A stretch of 64,000 bases of DNA from Alnus glutinosa. Lineage: Eukaryota; Streptophyta; Magnoliopsida; Fagales; Betulaceae. Shown piece after piece: positions 11,678 to 23,987 of the stretch. Both the position numbers and the translations under genes were made by a program. Every line of letters starts with the position of its first letter. Positions within the stretch are counted from its first letter, which is position 1. The notes under the pieces were generated by a model. That model was not told the origin of the DNA, did no database searches, and saw only the letters and a program-made list of their open reading frames with translations. Location of the stretch: NCBI RefSeq assembly GCF_958979055.1, contig NC_084886.1:52497102-52561101 (forward strand), read 5' to 3'.

Positions 11678-12533
11678 TTGTCATCAGGGGAGGAAACTTT
11701 TCTTGACTTTCTTGTTTATGTCGTGATCAGGAATTTCTTTTGAGGAAAAAGATTATGGTTTGGCAATGGAGTACTGTTTCCTGACAAAAGCTCGTTTCGT
11801 TTATCCCTGACATTGTTTGAGCCTGATTATCACATTCTGCTGGAAGTGATTCTCACATTCTGTGGCGTTTTGGGCAGGTAAGTAGCAAGCGAAACTCGGT
11901 GAAGTTATTCACGGTTCACTTCTACAAAGCCAACGAGCTTGGTGACACCATGGACGTTTTCAAAAATAACTTGTGCAGTTGTGCGGGAACGTACTTCTCT
12001 AATTAACTTCATTGTACTCACCTGAAAATAAAAAAGATTGGTGATCATTGTATCTAGAGGTTATGCCAATTAAGAGTACCTTTGACTTTGATTTCGTAAG
12101 CCAAAATGCATTTTTGAACAAAATTACGAAAAGTGCCCTTTTTGAAAATGCCTTTGATAAAAGAAAAAAAAGAAAAGAAAGATATATAGCATTATTCAAA
12201 TTTCACATACTGCTCTTTGCGAAACCGTCTGAATTTCTTGCCATTCGGACAATCTTATTGTATAGGTTCTGATCCTAAAAGACCACGTTAGTATAATAAT
12301 TTTTCAGCTTAATTTTTTAGAGATATAAAATGACGCAAAAATTTATTAGGCTTATGAAATTTATGTCAAGTAGTTCCGAGTCGTGGCGAGGCACCTCACT
12401 GGGGAATAGGATGTTTCTAATTAAATTAAATGGATAGTATTAATTTTAAATGAAAAATTAGAATTTAAAATTAATGTATTTAATTGTGTATATGAAGTTA
12501 AAATTAACATATTTTTAAAAATTTAAATAATTT

Positions 12534-12595
<62 letters not shown>

Positions 12596-12867
12596 AAATG
12601 CATCAACTTAAAATTTCGATCATTAAAAAAATATAAATTACAACTATTTCATTTAAAACGGTGAAGATTCTATTCCTCCCCGAGCGCACCAGACCAATTT
12701 AAAAAGTGGGACGTGGCAAAACACAACACCCAGTACTGTACTCACTCGTACCAAATCCAACCGAACGCGACCCAAACACCTCCACACCCACCGGCCCATT
12801 TCTCTCGAACCCAACAAAAAACCCTGTCACCGGTACTGGGCTCAGTCGTATCAAGGCCGAGGAGACG
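11678..12867. other. PPR 3' region and NDUFA5 promoter
   Basis: AT-rich spacer with a pure TA microsatellite at about 12540-12591. An open frame runs in phase into the NDUFA5 ATG from 12706, but the conserved family N-terminus begins at 12868, so 12706-12867 is treated as 5' UTR. Nothing else is supported. Confidence 0.55.
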
Positions 12868-15800
12868 ATGTTCCTGCGGGCGATCGCACGGCCACTCTTG
12901 GCGAGGGTGAAAGAGACGACGGGGATCGTGGGGCTGGATGTGGTGCCGAACGCGCGGGAGGTGCTGATCGGGCTGTACACGAAGACGCTGAAGGAGATCC
13001 AGGCGGTGCCGGAGGACGAGGGCTACCGGAAGGCCGTGGAGAGCTTCACCACGCAGAGGCTCAAGGTGTGCCAGGAGGAGCAGGACTGGGAGGACATCGA
13101 GAAGCGCCTCGGCTGTGGCCAGGTCGAGGAGCTCATCGAGGAGGCTCGCGACGAGCTCACTCTCATCGGCAAAATGATCGGTCCGCACACTACTTCTTCT
13201 TTTTTGAAAATTTTTTTTTGAATTTGTTTTTAGATGTGGGTTGGTGGTTTGTTTGACTGCTGACAAAGAAGAAGAAAAGGAAACGGAAATTTTGGTGTTT
13301 GTGGTAATCTGGGAGAGTTTAACTTCATTGCGAAAATGATTAGTTTATGAGGACGAAGATCTGTTTTGTGATTTAACTTTTAAGCCTTGTTTTGGCGCTG
13401 AGAAAACTAGGGAAAGGAAAGAAAATAGAAATGGAGATTTGGGGGATGGCGTTTTATACTGTTTTGCAATGTGGGACATTGGGCTTTGAGAGCCCAAAGT
13501 TTTGCTGTGAATGCATCGGTCTGTACATTTCTGTATTAGGTTCTTGTTTTTTACCTGGTTAGGTGCTGAGAGAATGGGAGAAAAGAAGAGGAAGTAAAAG
13601 AAAAGTGTCAGTTTGATGTCTTTTGGTGTTTTTGTGATTAATGACAATGAAAGATTGTACTGACTAAGCTGAAAAGTTGTGTTAGGTTCACAAAGAATAT
13701 GATTGTCCTTACATTTGTAGTTTTGCTTAGTTTCTTCATGGTTGGGTTGATGAGTATTGGAGGGGGAAAAAAGAATGTGTGCAACTGTGTTGGAGATTGT
13801 TCTATAAGTAAGATCTTTTGCACTTAAAGAGTTCAAGATGTGCCTTTTAGTGAGTTCTTCCCTCATTCTAGGAGAATCTCACTGTGGTTCGCCAGGAGGG
13901 CTTCAAAGCTTTGGAACAGATAAATTTTCAATATGAAATAAGTAATGGATAAGTGTTTTTTGTTTTTCCTCAGCTTCCTAGTTGAGCGTCATAAGATTGC
14001 AAGATCAAGTGGATTTGAGGTTAGTGCATTTTGATTGTAAAAGAATTTTGTAACTACCTGACCTGGTATAACAGTTTCACTAAATCATGGTCAAGAGATG
14101 AATTACTAACTTGGGACAAATATAAAGTTTCATGGAGTGACATAACATAGTTAAGAGGAGAAAAAATGCAATTTTTTTTTCCTTCTTTGGACCAAAAATT
14201 GATTGAGAATTGATGAATGACTTGGATAGAATCTTTGAAGAGAATTTCTATGTTTTATCTTAGCTTTGGTTAGACGGCCTGATTTGATGAATGACTGAAA
14301 TTTAGTTGGAAATTGAAGTCACATTTTAGTTGGAAATCGAAGTCAGATTCTACTAGGCATCTTTTCTTTCATTGCCATTATGCGCGTGTTATTTGGCGCC
14401 TTTCGCCGTGGCCGCTTGATTCTACCACATTAGATTCATCTAACTTATGCGACTGGATCAGAATAATCTTATCTCCCGAAGCCACTCTAAACATTCCAAG
14501 TTCGGAGCATCATCGTTTCCAAGTCTTTGCTGCTGTTACTTGTGACCTCATTTGGTTCCATCGTAATAAAGCTTTTCATGATGGTCTTTCCTTTGATGCT
14601 CGTATTCTTACAAAGCTTATTCTCAAAAATTATCACCAACACTGTGATGCTTGGTCGCACAAGCTGAAACCTACCCCGGAAAAGTGGATCCGCCTGCCTC
14701 TGCACTGGCATAAGATTAAGTTTGATACTGCTATTCGTGACTCATTCTCTTGCCAAGCTGCTATTTGTAGAAACCATAATGGGCAATTGATTAAGACGAT
14801 TTCCCAAATACAATCCAAATGTTCTCCAAATAAAGGTGAGGCTTTAGCAGCGCAGCTTGCTATTTTTTTAGCTTCATTGCTCCATCTCAACAGGTTCATA
14901 CTTGAAGGTGATTCCCAAGTAGTTACCCTTGCTCTTCAACAGCCATCTATTGTTCAGGATTGGCATATCACTGACATTATTACCAATACACTAGACTCTA
15001 TTCCTGCTGATGCTTCATGGTCAGTCCGGAAAGTCAATAGAAGTGCAAACTTCGGTGCCCATTATGTGGCACATTAGGCCGCAGCTAGATTCAGTTCCAG
15101 CAGCATTCCTACCTCATCCTTATCCCATCAATCTCTTGTTCCTCTTGTCAGTAACAATGATCCTTCGAACAATAGTGCCTTGCTTTCTTTTATTAGTTGT
15201 AATCACACCATTGCCTCTCGGTAATGGCTTTATGTTTGTAACGTATCTATAAAAAAAAAAAAAAGTTTTACGCTTTAAGGATTTTTAGCATTTTAATTAA
15301 CGCAAGGACTTGGATGAATCCAAATTGCATATGTGAGTTAGTTGTGTGGCTTGTTTTAATTTCTTGTAGCTTCTGCTTGAATACGTCACAATATGTTGCT
15401 ACTGCTCTTAATGTCCATTTCATTTTATGCTTTTGCGTGCACGGACAAGCTTGTTTGTGTATACATGGTCACATGTATGCCAATGGCTTCTTAATATGGG
15501 TGTTTTATTTTCTGTGTCCAGAGAGTATGAGTTGTTTTGCCCATACTCTTAATCTTTCAATCAAATGGTTGGTCCAGGTTTTGTTATACTTTGTCAAAAC
15601 AGATTCATCATGTGTTAGGTCATTCAATTTAATTTGGACTGATTTAGGCTGGAAGATGATTTTGCGTAGTTGACTTATTTAATATACTAAGATTACGTAA
15701 TGGGTTGTTTTGTGTTAGTTTCAGCTCATAGCTATTTAAGCACTATCTGAGCCGGTCGAAAAAATTCATGAGCCTTTTCCACCAATGTGTATATACATCA

Positions 15801-16294
15801 GTCTGTATGTTGTGGTAATCATTCATTTCTTGTTACGCTAAGGGGCGCAACCCTTCCCGTGTATAAGGGTTGCGCCCCTTAGCGCTTTTCAATAAATTGC
15901 TATTACCTATCAAAAAAAAAAAAATTTCTCAAAAAACATTGTACCCCTTTGGAGCAGCAGTGGTGCTTTAAGATTGTCTTTATAGTTCAAGTAATGGAAA
16001 CAGATAATTGCTAATTGGAAGAGAGGGATTAAGCAATGTTCACTCTGCAAGCATCTCAAACTCTCTTTAGTTTGTAATTATGAGTTTTCTGCGTTGTCTT
16101 GCAATGCAGAGTGGGATCCATGGGGTGTTCCTGACGACTATGAATGCGAGGTCATCGAGAATGATGCCCCAGTTCCTAAGCATGTCCCTCTGCACCGACC
16201 TGGTCCTCTTCCAGAGGAGTTCTACAAGACGCTGGAGGCTGCTACTTCAAGCCCCAAAAAGGAAGTGGCTGCTGGCACCTCCAGTGAGCCTTAG
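12868..16294 (+). CDS. NDUFA5: NADH dehydrogenase [ubiquinone] 1 alpha subcomplex subunit 5 (complex I), mitochondrial
   Basis: This is an accessory subunit of the matrix arm of mitochondrial complex I (family knowledge). Two exons, 12868-13180 and 16110-16294, join in frame as ...LIGKMI-EWDPWGVPDDYE..., giving 165 aa, close to the plant family length. Diagnostic segments are TTGIVGLDVVPNAREVL, LYTKTLKEIQAVPEDEGYRK and the C-terminal WDPWGVPDDYECEVIE. Splice sites are ATCG|GTCCGC and GCAATGCAG|AGTGGG. Exon 1 is markedly GC-rich compared with the surroundings. The start at 12868 is chosen because it begins the conserved MFLRAIARPLL. The 2.9-kb intron carries a sense-oriented LINE fragment and a hairpin with a poly(A) tail. 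The Arabidopsis neighbour order (At5g52840) agrees. Confidence 0.95.
14301..14348. repeat. 24-bp tandem duplication at LINE 5' junction
   Basis: Two adjacent copies of TTTAGTTGGAAAT(T/C)GAAGTCA followed by C or G and AT lie at 14301-14324 and 14325-14348, exactly where the LINE fragment begins. Confidence 0.7.
14313..15264 (+). mobile_element. LINE 3' fragment with RNase H domain
   Basis: This fragment lies in the NDUFA5 intron, in sense orientation. An open stretch of 254 codons starts at 14313 and includes a reverse-transcriptase zinc-finger tail (RHLFFHCHYARVIW, a degenerate C/H pattern) and a plant LINE-type RNase H domain: FDTAIRDS (first D), KGEALAAQLAIF (E), LEGDSQVV (D), NRSANFGAHYVAH. 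A stop follows VAH where related elements usually continue. The copy ends in a run of 14 A at 15251-15264. It is 5' truncated, as is common for LINE insertions. It is not a host gene. Confidence 0.85.
15836..15912 (+). mobile_element. 20-bp perfect hairpin followed by poly(A), retroposon 3' end
   Basis: Arms 15836-15855 and 15865-15884 (CGCTAAGGGGCGCAACCCTT and its reverse complement) pair without a mismatch around a 9-nt loop. They are followed by TTCAATAAATTGC, TATTACCTATC and then A13. The tail resembles the 3' ends of LINE or SINE copies in this genome (compare 2405-2440, reverse strand). It lies in the NDUFA5 intron. Confidence 0.6.
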
Positions 16295-17294
16295 TAAAAG
16301 GAGTATTATGCTGCTGGCATCTGCTTTGGGAAAGTTTGGATTCCAGAGCTGAATCTGTCTTTTTCTTCATATTCTCATGATTTTGTTCTCGTATAGTGGG
16401 ACTGTTTGCTAGACTGAATAGAGTTTAATTTATGGGACAAGACAAAGGCTTGTATCTTAATAATCTCTGCTTGAACTTTAGTACAAGAGCATGTGTTATT
16501 TCTTTTACCGTTCTTGCAGTGTTTGGCTGCTTTTTCCAGCCAGGTAAAAAGCTTTTTTTTTCAACGAGGCTCATATGTGTAAGCCCTCGGTAATCGGTAC
16601 GGGTCATGAGTCGTGCAAGATTTGTTTGATTTCTTGTATATGGAAAGTAGTAGAAAGTAGATTTTGCCTAGTCCTTGGAGATGAGGAGGATGGTTATTCA
16701 AACTTCAATCATTATCTTTAATTAAATAACTCACGTTGTGCTATCTTAATATTTATTACTATAAGAGGATTCTTAACTTGCTTTGTTTCTTACTAAGTTT
16801 ACCTTGGAAAATCAAACTATTATGATGTTTTATGTTTCAAATTTGAAGTTAGTGGGAGTGTTATCTAAGAGATTCAGATTTTTGTTTGACAAGCATGAAT
16901 TGCACAGTCCTGTGCTCCATGGCCCACTTGGCCGACATGGGCCGTCGGGTCACTCAATATATGGGTCATATAGCATTTCGGATTCTATGAAAAGTTACAA
17001 AAATTGTGCGAATTTTTTTTCCTTTATCCTAAAATTGAACATCTAATTTAGGACGTTTAGAAATGTATAGGTTGGGTTGGCAGATACTCTAGGCGAGATA
17101 GTAATCAAAATTTGCACCTAAACTGAAGAAATTGGGTCGAACGGCCACATCCGCACTTAGAAATTGACAAAAGCTCTTTTCACATCAGCATTTGGGAGGC
17201 AAAATCTATTCATAAAGCATGTGATTCTCGTATTCTGGTATACATTTTCAAAATGTACGTGATATGTTAATCTTATTAAAGATGTATGTGATTC
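16295..17294. other. NDUFA5 3' UTR and spacer
   Basis: The 3' region of NDUFA5 is followed by AT-rich sequence. I see no gene or recognisable element. Confidence 0.5.
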
Positions 17295-17743
17295 TAGTTT
17301 GTCCTTGCAAGCCTCTGTAACCCCAGTGGTTGCTGAATCAATGGTTGCTTTGCATGCTGTTGAGTTTTGCCGTGATAGAGGTTTGCAAAAAATTGTTTTG
17401 GAAGGTGATTCTTTGCCAAGTGGTGTATGCTATTAAAAATATGAGCTTATTATGGGTCACACACGGGCAAGTCATTGTAGATATTCAGGAATTGCTACGT
17501 TTTTTTTTTTTTTTAACTTGGGAGGTTTGTCATACCAAACGTACGGGAAATACGGCTGCTCATCTATTTAGCACAGGCAGGGTTACAACATGCACAAGAA
17601 TGAGTTTGGATTCATTGTATTTCGGAGCATCTTAGACTGTTTGTATCATCAGAGAATTTTACTCTGATTATTTAGAGCTGTTTTGCTCTAGTTGTTTTCA
17701 AGTCATGAATGAGAATTAGTACCATTATTTCAACAACAAAAAA
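17295..17743 (+). mobile_element. degenerate LINE RNase H fragment
   Basis: Conceptual translation gives VVAESMVALHAVEFCRDRGL and KIVLEGDS, the E and D motifs of a plant LINE RNase H domain. Frameshifts and a T-run follow, then VCHTKRTGNTAAHLFS in another frame (the terminal H/A motif) and a 3' tail with an A-rich end near 17733-17743. It is clearly decayed and has no intact ORF. Confidence 0.7.
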
Positions 17744-18426
17744 ATAGGTGCATGTGAATCATCGAATGACATTTTACAGTTTAACAAACTAATTTGAAGG
17801 AATTTCTCGGAACTAATTTGAAAAAAAAAAAAAAAAAAAAACTTTATCCATGGGAGACGCAGTGGAAGCTCTATATATGTTTTGATGGATTTCACCTTTT
17901 TAGACCAATTTTTTTTTTTGAAGAGTAATTATTTTGATGATTTAATTCTAGAATTGGTTGGTTTTGATCCACTATACCACTTTGGCCCATGCCCCACCCA
18001 GCTGAGAAGCACCCCGTGTTAATTATAGTGGTGGGGTGGTGCACTGGTGCTCATCTTTTTCTCTCTTTTATCTTTTCTTTTTCTTTTTAAAATAAAAAAT
18101 AAAATAAAATTCCAAGCAATTATAGCAGTGCTATCATCCGGTTAACTTTTCCAAAGATAAATTTCTTTTTCATGTCAATTATATTTTCATAGATGCCATC
18201 GACAGAAACTTGATTTAACTTAAGAAGTCTTAAAGATGACCCCACCATTGCTTTGATGGCTGGATAACTATTAAGCAACTTTTGTTTAGAGATTAAGATC
18301 AAGAGTTCAGAACTCATAAAGGAATTATTTTGGCCTAGGAATTGAGGAATTCTTGTATCATTGAAAGTTAAAAAGGAAGAAAAATAAAATTGTAATATAT
18401 TTGATGACAAAATGAGTTTTTTTTTT

Positions 18427-19212
18427 AGAAATGCTAGGTGTACCAAAACTTTTACAAAGAGACCTTTACAAACTGACGTGGCATTCTCCATAAGACAAAA
18501 ATGCCCTTTAAATCCAAAACAAAGCTACAGTCATGTCAGCAAAATTCATCGTCATCCAGCAACGTGGGAAAACTGGACAGCACGGTCTCGGGATTATTTT
18601 CGGGAGATCCGGTCGGATCTCTCAAACCCACGCCGGTGTGCGTGGGTGCGTTGATTTCCGGCCGGAAACCCACGCACACTGGCGTGGGTTTGAGAGATCC
18701 GGCCAAGAATCCATCGTGCAACGGAAAAAGAGAGAGAAACCAGAGACTGGCCGGATTCCATGTCACCGTCGCATCCCGACCCACCCGACCCACCAACCTT
18801 CGCCGGTGTGCGTGGGTTTCCGGCCGAAAATCAACTCACACACGCCGGAAACCCACGCACACCGGCGTGGGTTTGAGAGATCCAACTGGATCTCTCGAAA
18901 GGAATCCCGAGACCAGTCGGATCTCTCGAAAAGAATCCCGAGACCGGCCGGATTCCATGTCGCCGTCTCTGTTGGAGGGATGCCAATCGTCGGGGGGTTG
19001 GGGTTGTGGCTGGATGGTCGTCGGCGTGGGTTGGTGGGTCGGCGTGGGTGAAGAAACAGGTGGTCGAGGCTGGGTTCAACAGGAAAGGGCAGGGTATTTT
19101 TGTCTATTGGTTTCAAAATTTTTGACCATCAATTGACGTGGAGGCTCATATGAGGTTCCACATCAATTTGTAAGTTTCTCTTTGTAAAATATTTGGTACA
19201 TGTAGCATTTCT
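18427..19212. mobile_element. 786-bp non-autonomous TIR element with GC-rich palindromic core
   Basis: The left end AGAAATGCTAGGTGTACC and the right end (inverse) AGAAATGCTACATGTACC continue as about 55-bp TIRs sharing TTTTACAAAGAGA, TTACAAA and GA(C/T)GTGG. Both ends abut T-runs (18418-18426; 19214 on), so a 9-bp T target duplication is possible but cannot be proved. The core carries inverted and direct copies of ACCCACGCACAC(C/T)GGCGTGGGTTTGAGAGATCC-like units around 18616, 18668, 18801 and 18844, and is far more GC-rich than its surroundings. The long overlapping ORFs on both strands follow from base composition. Confidence 0.7.
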
Positions 19213-19383
19213 CTTTTTTTTTTTTGAAACTCCATATTTAAAGCTTGGAATCTTGCAAACGTTTCTTTTGGTTAGGAAATTTTAGTTCATTGAAGACATC
19301 AAATACAAAGCCTCGAATTCAATGTTTATCAATTACAAAAAAGAGAGAGAAAAAAAGAATTCAATGTTTATCTTTTTTTATTA

Positions 19384-19550
19384 AGAGTGACACATGTTGT
19401 CATTTTATTGGTGCTAATATGGCACACTAGCGGAATTCATCAAATGTTTTGATGGAATTTGATTACGTGAACTAAATTGTTATTTTGTCCTACCCCGAAG
19501 ACCTTTGAATTATATTTTATATCGTAGGGAACGATTTGTAATTTATGCCA
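19384..19550. mobile_element. decayed arm of the 5219/6201 foldback family
   Basis: Shared order of motifs with the right arm of those elements: GACACATGTTGTCAT then TTATTGG, GGCA, GGAATT, TTTGATGGAATTTGAT, a GAAGACCTTTGAA-like block, and ATCGTAGGGA with TTTGTAATTTAT. It is diverged and one-armed. Confidence 0.45.
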
Positions 19551-22444
19551 ACTACAAATACTAATTTTCTATTTATCTATTATTCTTTATAAAGAAAGGT
19601 TATACACTACACCAATATCTTACAAATATTCCATTGTGCTAACATGACATAGTGTATTGTATATTGACATGACAAGGTGTAGAAGTAGTAATCATTAGAT
19701 CATCCATTGTTTTTTTTCAAAAAATAAAAATCAATTACTTCTAAACCTACCATGTTAGAATAGTGAGATATTTGTAAAATATTAGTGTGGTATATAAAAT
19801 TGTTATTTTTTCTTGTCAGAAGATGAAATTGGGATATAAAAAAGAGGTCACTAGCATTTTCCGCGATACAGTTTCTCCGATCATGGTAGTATGACAATTG
19901 ATTTTATGTTTTTTTTATACAATCTTTCAAAATTAGTACTAAGTTAACTATAGAACACTCTTTTGTGTTAATTCAGGCTTAAAGACAAACTATTTCTCTT
20001 TGATAGTATTTAAAGTCTATCACATAAAATATGCTGCCAATACCATCCTTTGCTCATTGAATTACTCCACATCACATTTTCATTAAAATAAAATTTATTA
20101 TTCCAAATCTTTTTGTAACCCTTTTGCTGTTTGACTTGCTTCTTTTCACTAATAGGACAAAATGACCTTTTAGAGCTACTCCAAAGACGGGGTCACCCTT
20201 AATTTGTCACATTTCTCTAATAAATTAGCTTGCTTAAGACAAGATAGGCCTAACTGGCCGAAAAAAGTTTAAAAAAATAAAAAAAATAAAAAATTAAATA
20301 ATTAAAAGAGAAGATAAGATGGGCTTAACAACTTGCATCGATCACTTATTTTGTCTCTTGGAACCACCTCATGAATGATGATGCATATTTGCATACTTCT
20401 AGGAAGGAGTGCTTTTATTTATCTTCCATTCACAATTAACACATAGTTGACGAAAATAAAAATAAAAAATAATATTGAATAAAATATATTTGACCAACTC
20501 TAATATCTAAGCATAAAATATATTTGACCCAAGAGATCACCACCCACTAGGAACGAATCCCGTAATGTGAACGGACAAAAAAGAGGATCTCTTTGTGTTT
20601 CTCTCGTGATAAACCGGACCCTGTCACGGTCTAAGGGCCGTCCTAACGCGGAAGGGACAACTGTCATGCACCCACTTGATTGTCCTTCAATTTCAACTAT
20701 TTCATGTAAAAAAAAATTTTCAATTATTTAATTTCACTACAAATAGTAAATATAATTTTTTTTTTCCTGAGCATATTAATATGTTCCTCATGGTGAAATA
20801 GATTTATACAATTACACATTGAAGCTTTTTGCTACGACGAAATCAGACCGTTCAATTGTCGAAGAGTCATTAATCAAAATTCAAACAAGAGGCACATAGG
20901 ATTCTTCGTAGCATATGATACCTTAGTCTATCATTTAAATCAATATATATACAAAATAAATAGGCAATTTGCTAATGTATGTGTTTTAACATTAAGAAGC
21001 CTGAATAGTGGATAGTACTGCATGTATATACAAAATTAGAACATTTTTAGGATATATTTATTAATGTGTTTTGGGGTGTATTTTTTTTATAAAAAAAAAA
21101 GAATTAAAAATGTATTTTGATGTGACATAAAATTAAAAACTATTTTTATATTTTAAAGAGTGTTTAATATATTAAGTTGTTTGATAATGTTTTCGTTTTA
21201 AGAAGAAAAAAATTTACAAAGATAGCCTTATTTTTTATTAAAAGAAAATAAATTACATTTTTATTTGTTATCTTTTTTATAATAACTTTACCTAGAGAAT
21301 ATCTTAAATTATCCTACAATTTCAGCGATATAAATAATAATGAATAGAGCTTAATTCATTAAGTTTGATACCACACTGACTTGTCATATAAAGTTTTCCT
21401 TTTTTTCTAATATACGCCAAACAGAACAGAGGCAATACTTCAATATGAAGGCAAAAATATCCCAAGAATTTTTACTTCATTGGAGCAAAAATGAATGAAT
21501 TAAATTCTATTCCAATTTCAATCATTCATTTGAAATAAAATTAGATTTTGGATTCAAATACGCTAACCCCTGATAATTTTGTATCCAATTGATTAATATT
21601 TACCACTTTATGGTTGAAAATTAAATTTCATCATTTGAAGTATCTTTTTTTTTTCTTTTCCGTACAGTGCTCTAACTGTCAACAATTACCTTCATTATGA
21701 ATCTATCACTTCTCTCTCCCCTCATTATCATTTGCATTGAGCCGGCGGGCTATTTTGGCCTCTAGTACATGTCTCGTGGTGGTGCAAAATCGAGGACCAT
21801 GTCCAGCTTTTCGAATTTCAGCTCAATGACTACCATAACAAGAATCAAAAGGTCAAAAACTTTTATTTATTTATTTATTTGGAATGGTGAAAAACTTAAA
21901 CAGCATCGAGATCCGCCTTCTATAATCATAAAGCCATCCACAAAAATCTCGTTAACTAGTAAAGTAATATACAAAAATACAAAAATGACTATATATATAC
22001 ACACACACGAGTGTGTTAAAGGTAATGTACAAAAATACATTGATTTTATGTTGATATGGCATGTTTTAACTGATTTTTTTTTTTAAAAAAAATTAATTTA
22101 ATTAATATAAAAAGTTACTTAAAACATGTCACATTAATTTGTATAAAATAAATATATGCTAGCCACTTCAAATATGTTAATTTTTATAGATATAAATAAT
22201 AGCATTACTAAAATAAAAACCCAATTGGAAAGAAGTTTTTATTAGAAAAGAAAAAATAAAAAAGACCAAACATAAACCTATTGGGGGTGGAAAGAGATTC
22301 TTTCCATCTTTTGTTCTATGCTATACCTTGTTTGGTGGGCAAAGATAGAGAAGGAAACTGTACAAGAAATTTCCTTTGCCCCCGCGTCAAGGGGGGAAAA
22401 AAAAAAAAAAAAGAAAAAAAAAAAAGAGCAAAAGATCCGAAATC
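19551..22444. other. AT-rich spacer, no gene seen
   Basis: Low-complexity AT-rich sequence. A possible MITE with arms AAAACATGTCACATTAATTT and its diverged inverse lies around 22050-22140. Nothing coding or RNA-like is supported. The WRKY 3' UTR begins at 22444, with an A/G-rich tract at 22390-22428. Confidence 0.5.
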
Positions 22445-23987
22445 TCAGCAGCCATTCACGGCGGCTCCGGTGGTGGCTATGGAGGCGGCGGAGCCACACG
22501 GAGGCCAAGAAGAACCCGAATTTGCTCGACCATCATCCGAGAAATTGTCCCCGGAGCCCCCACCAGGACTACTATAGCCAAGCTCTTGAAGCCCCATGAA
22601 GATGTCCTGGGTCATGGCCATGTTTGGAATCAGAATCTCATCATGATCATCCTCATCATCATCATCATTGTTAACATCATCATCCGCCATTTCCTCGCTC
22701 TCTTTATCATTACCATCAATCATGATCTTATTCTCTTCTTCGTTGCTGTTGATCTTGTTGGTAATAATTGCTGCCTCTTCGTCTGTTTGAACTGTAAGCG
22801 GTGTTGTGGGAGAGAGGCTTGTTGCTGACTGTGGGGAGGAGCATGAACCAACATTAGCTGTGCCCAGCGACGCGGAATTATCTTTGTCTATGGACTTCTG
22901 TCCGGGTGCGGAACATTTGTTCCGTGTACTACCTGCCAGCGAGTTCCGGTGGGTGGGACGAGGGTGGGTGTGCTCGCCGGTGTAGGTGACGATGAACATG
23001 TTGGGATCGATGTTGCTTCGTTCCACTTGTTTTCTTGCCGAACACCCTTTTGAGCTGCTGCACCGATAGTAGTTTCTGTGTTTCGAAAAAACCCGACCAT
23101 TAGACCATATATTTAGGCCGAATTTTTTGACACGAAAAGCGCAAAAACTCCTTAAAAAAGATCGGAAAAGAAAAGAAGATGAGCGAGAAAAGTTTACATA
23201 GGAATTTAACCTTGGATATGGAGAACCTTTGATGGGCTTTTGTCCGTATTTACGCCATGCCCACACATCAGCTGAGAGATTCTCTGCGGTTACATGGCAC
23301 ACCGTTCTCTTCTGCTGGCTCTTCCTGTAAATTAGAACGAGGCAATATTTGACCCTTTAGCCATGAACATCATGTAAAGTTTTCATTTTTTTTTTGTTCA
23401 GCAATCGTAAACAGAAACAAGTTAATCAATGGAAAATTGAAATACTACCTTTTTCTTGATCTTGGGGCCTGAGATTGCATGGTTGGTAAGGACATGGAAG
23501 GATTGGCTTGAGGCCTTTGAAACTCTTGTCGATGGAGTACTTGTCGTTGTTGATATGGTAGATTTTGTTGTTGTTGTTGTTGTCGCCGCCGTTGTTGGTC
23601 TTGGATTCCCACAAAACCAGTGGAAGAAGGAGATCCGGGTTTGAAATGAGACCTGATGGAACTACTTGTGTTAGTAAGCCGCACTGGATGTCTTCGTCGT
23701 TGTATATCTGAAAGGGAGGAATTTGGATTGATACCGTGACTAGTTGTTGCGGTAGTGGTGGGGAAAAAGGATTTGCAGAATTCCTGCAATTCCTGGAAAG
23801 CAGTGGTTCTGGGTGGCTCTACAAGATGGGGAAAAGAAAATGGGTCGCTTTCCTCTTCAAAAGTTAGAGACGCCAGGCAAGCCAAAGGGTCTTCCGGAGC
23901 CGCGGCGATGGCGGTATTAATGGTCTTTTTGGCGGTAGCAGATTTACAACTCCGCACCACCGCATGTAGATCCCAGTCCTCAGCCAT
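22445..23987 (-). CDS. WRKY27: WRKY transcription factor, group IIe (WRKY22/27 type)
   Basis: Exons 23987-23449, 23324-23211 and 23075-22445 sum to 1284 nt, giving 427 aa. The N-terminus MAEDWDLHAVVRSCKSA and the single WRKY domain identify the WRKY22/27/29 group, nuclear factors that bind W-boxes (TTGACC/T) and act in immune and wilt responses (family knowledge). WRKYGQK is at residues 203-209. The zinc ligands are C223-X5-C229-X23-H253-X-H255, the group II pattern. The intron splitting the R codon of GSPYPR is the canonical position for this group. A glutamine run lies near residue 140. The C-terminal third is acidic (DDDVNNDDDDEDDHDE), a plausible activation region. The microsyntenic position with NDUFA5 and the PPR gene matches At5g52830 (WRKY27). 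Confidence 0.94.

Noticed and set aside
12706..12867. N-terminal extension of NDUFA5 (in-frame ATG at 12706)
   Set aside because: The conserved family N-terminus starts at 12868, the upstream part is low-complexity and matches nothing in the family.
14313..15077. 254-codon ORF as an independent host gene
   Set aside because: It carries a LINE-type RNase H domain, lacks a proper start context and ends in a poly(A) tail inside an intron.
18501..19136. Several long overlapping ORFs on both strands
   Set aside because: They coincide with the GC-rich repeated core of a TIR element, share repeats between frames and show no domain.
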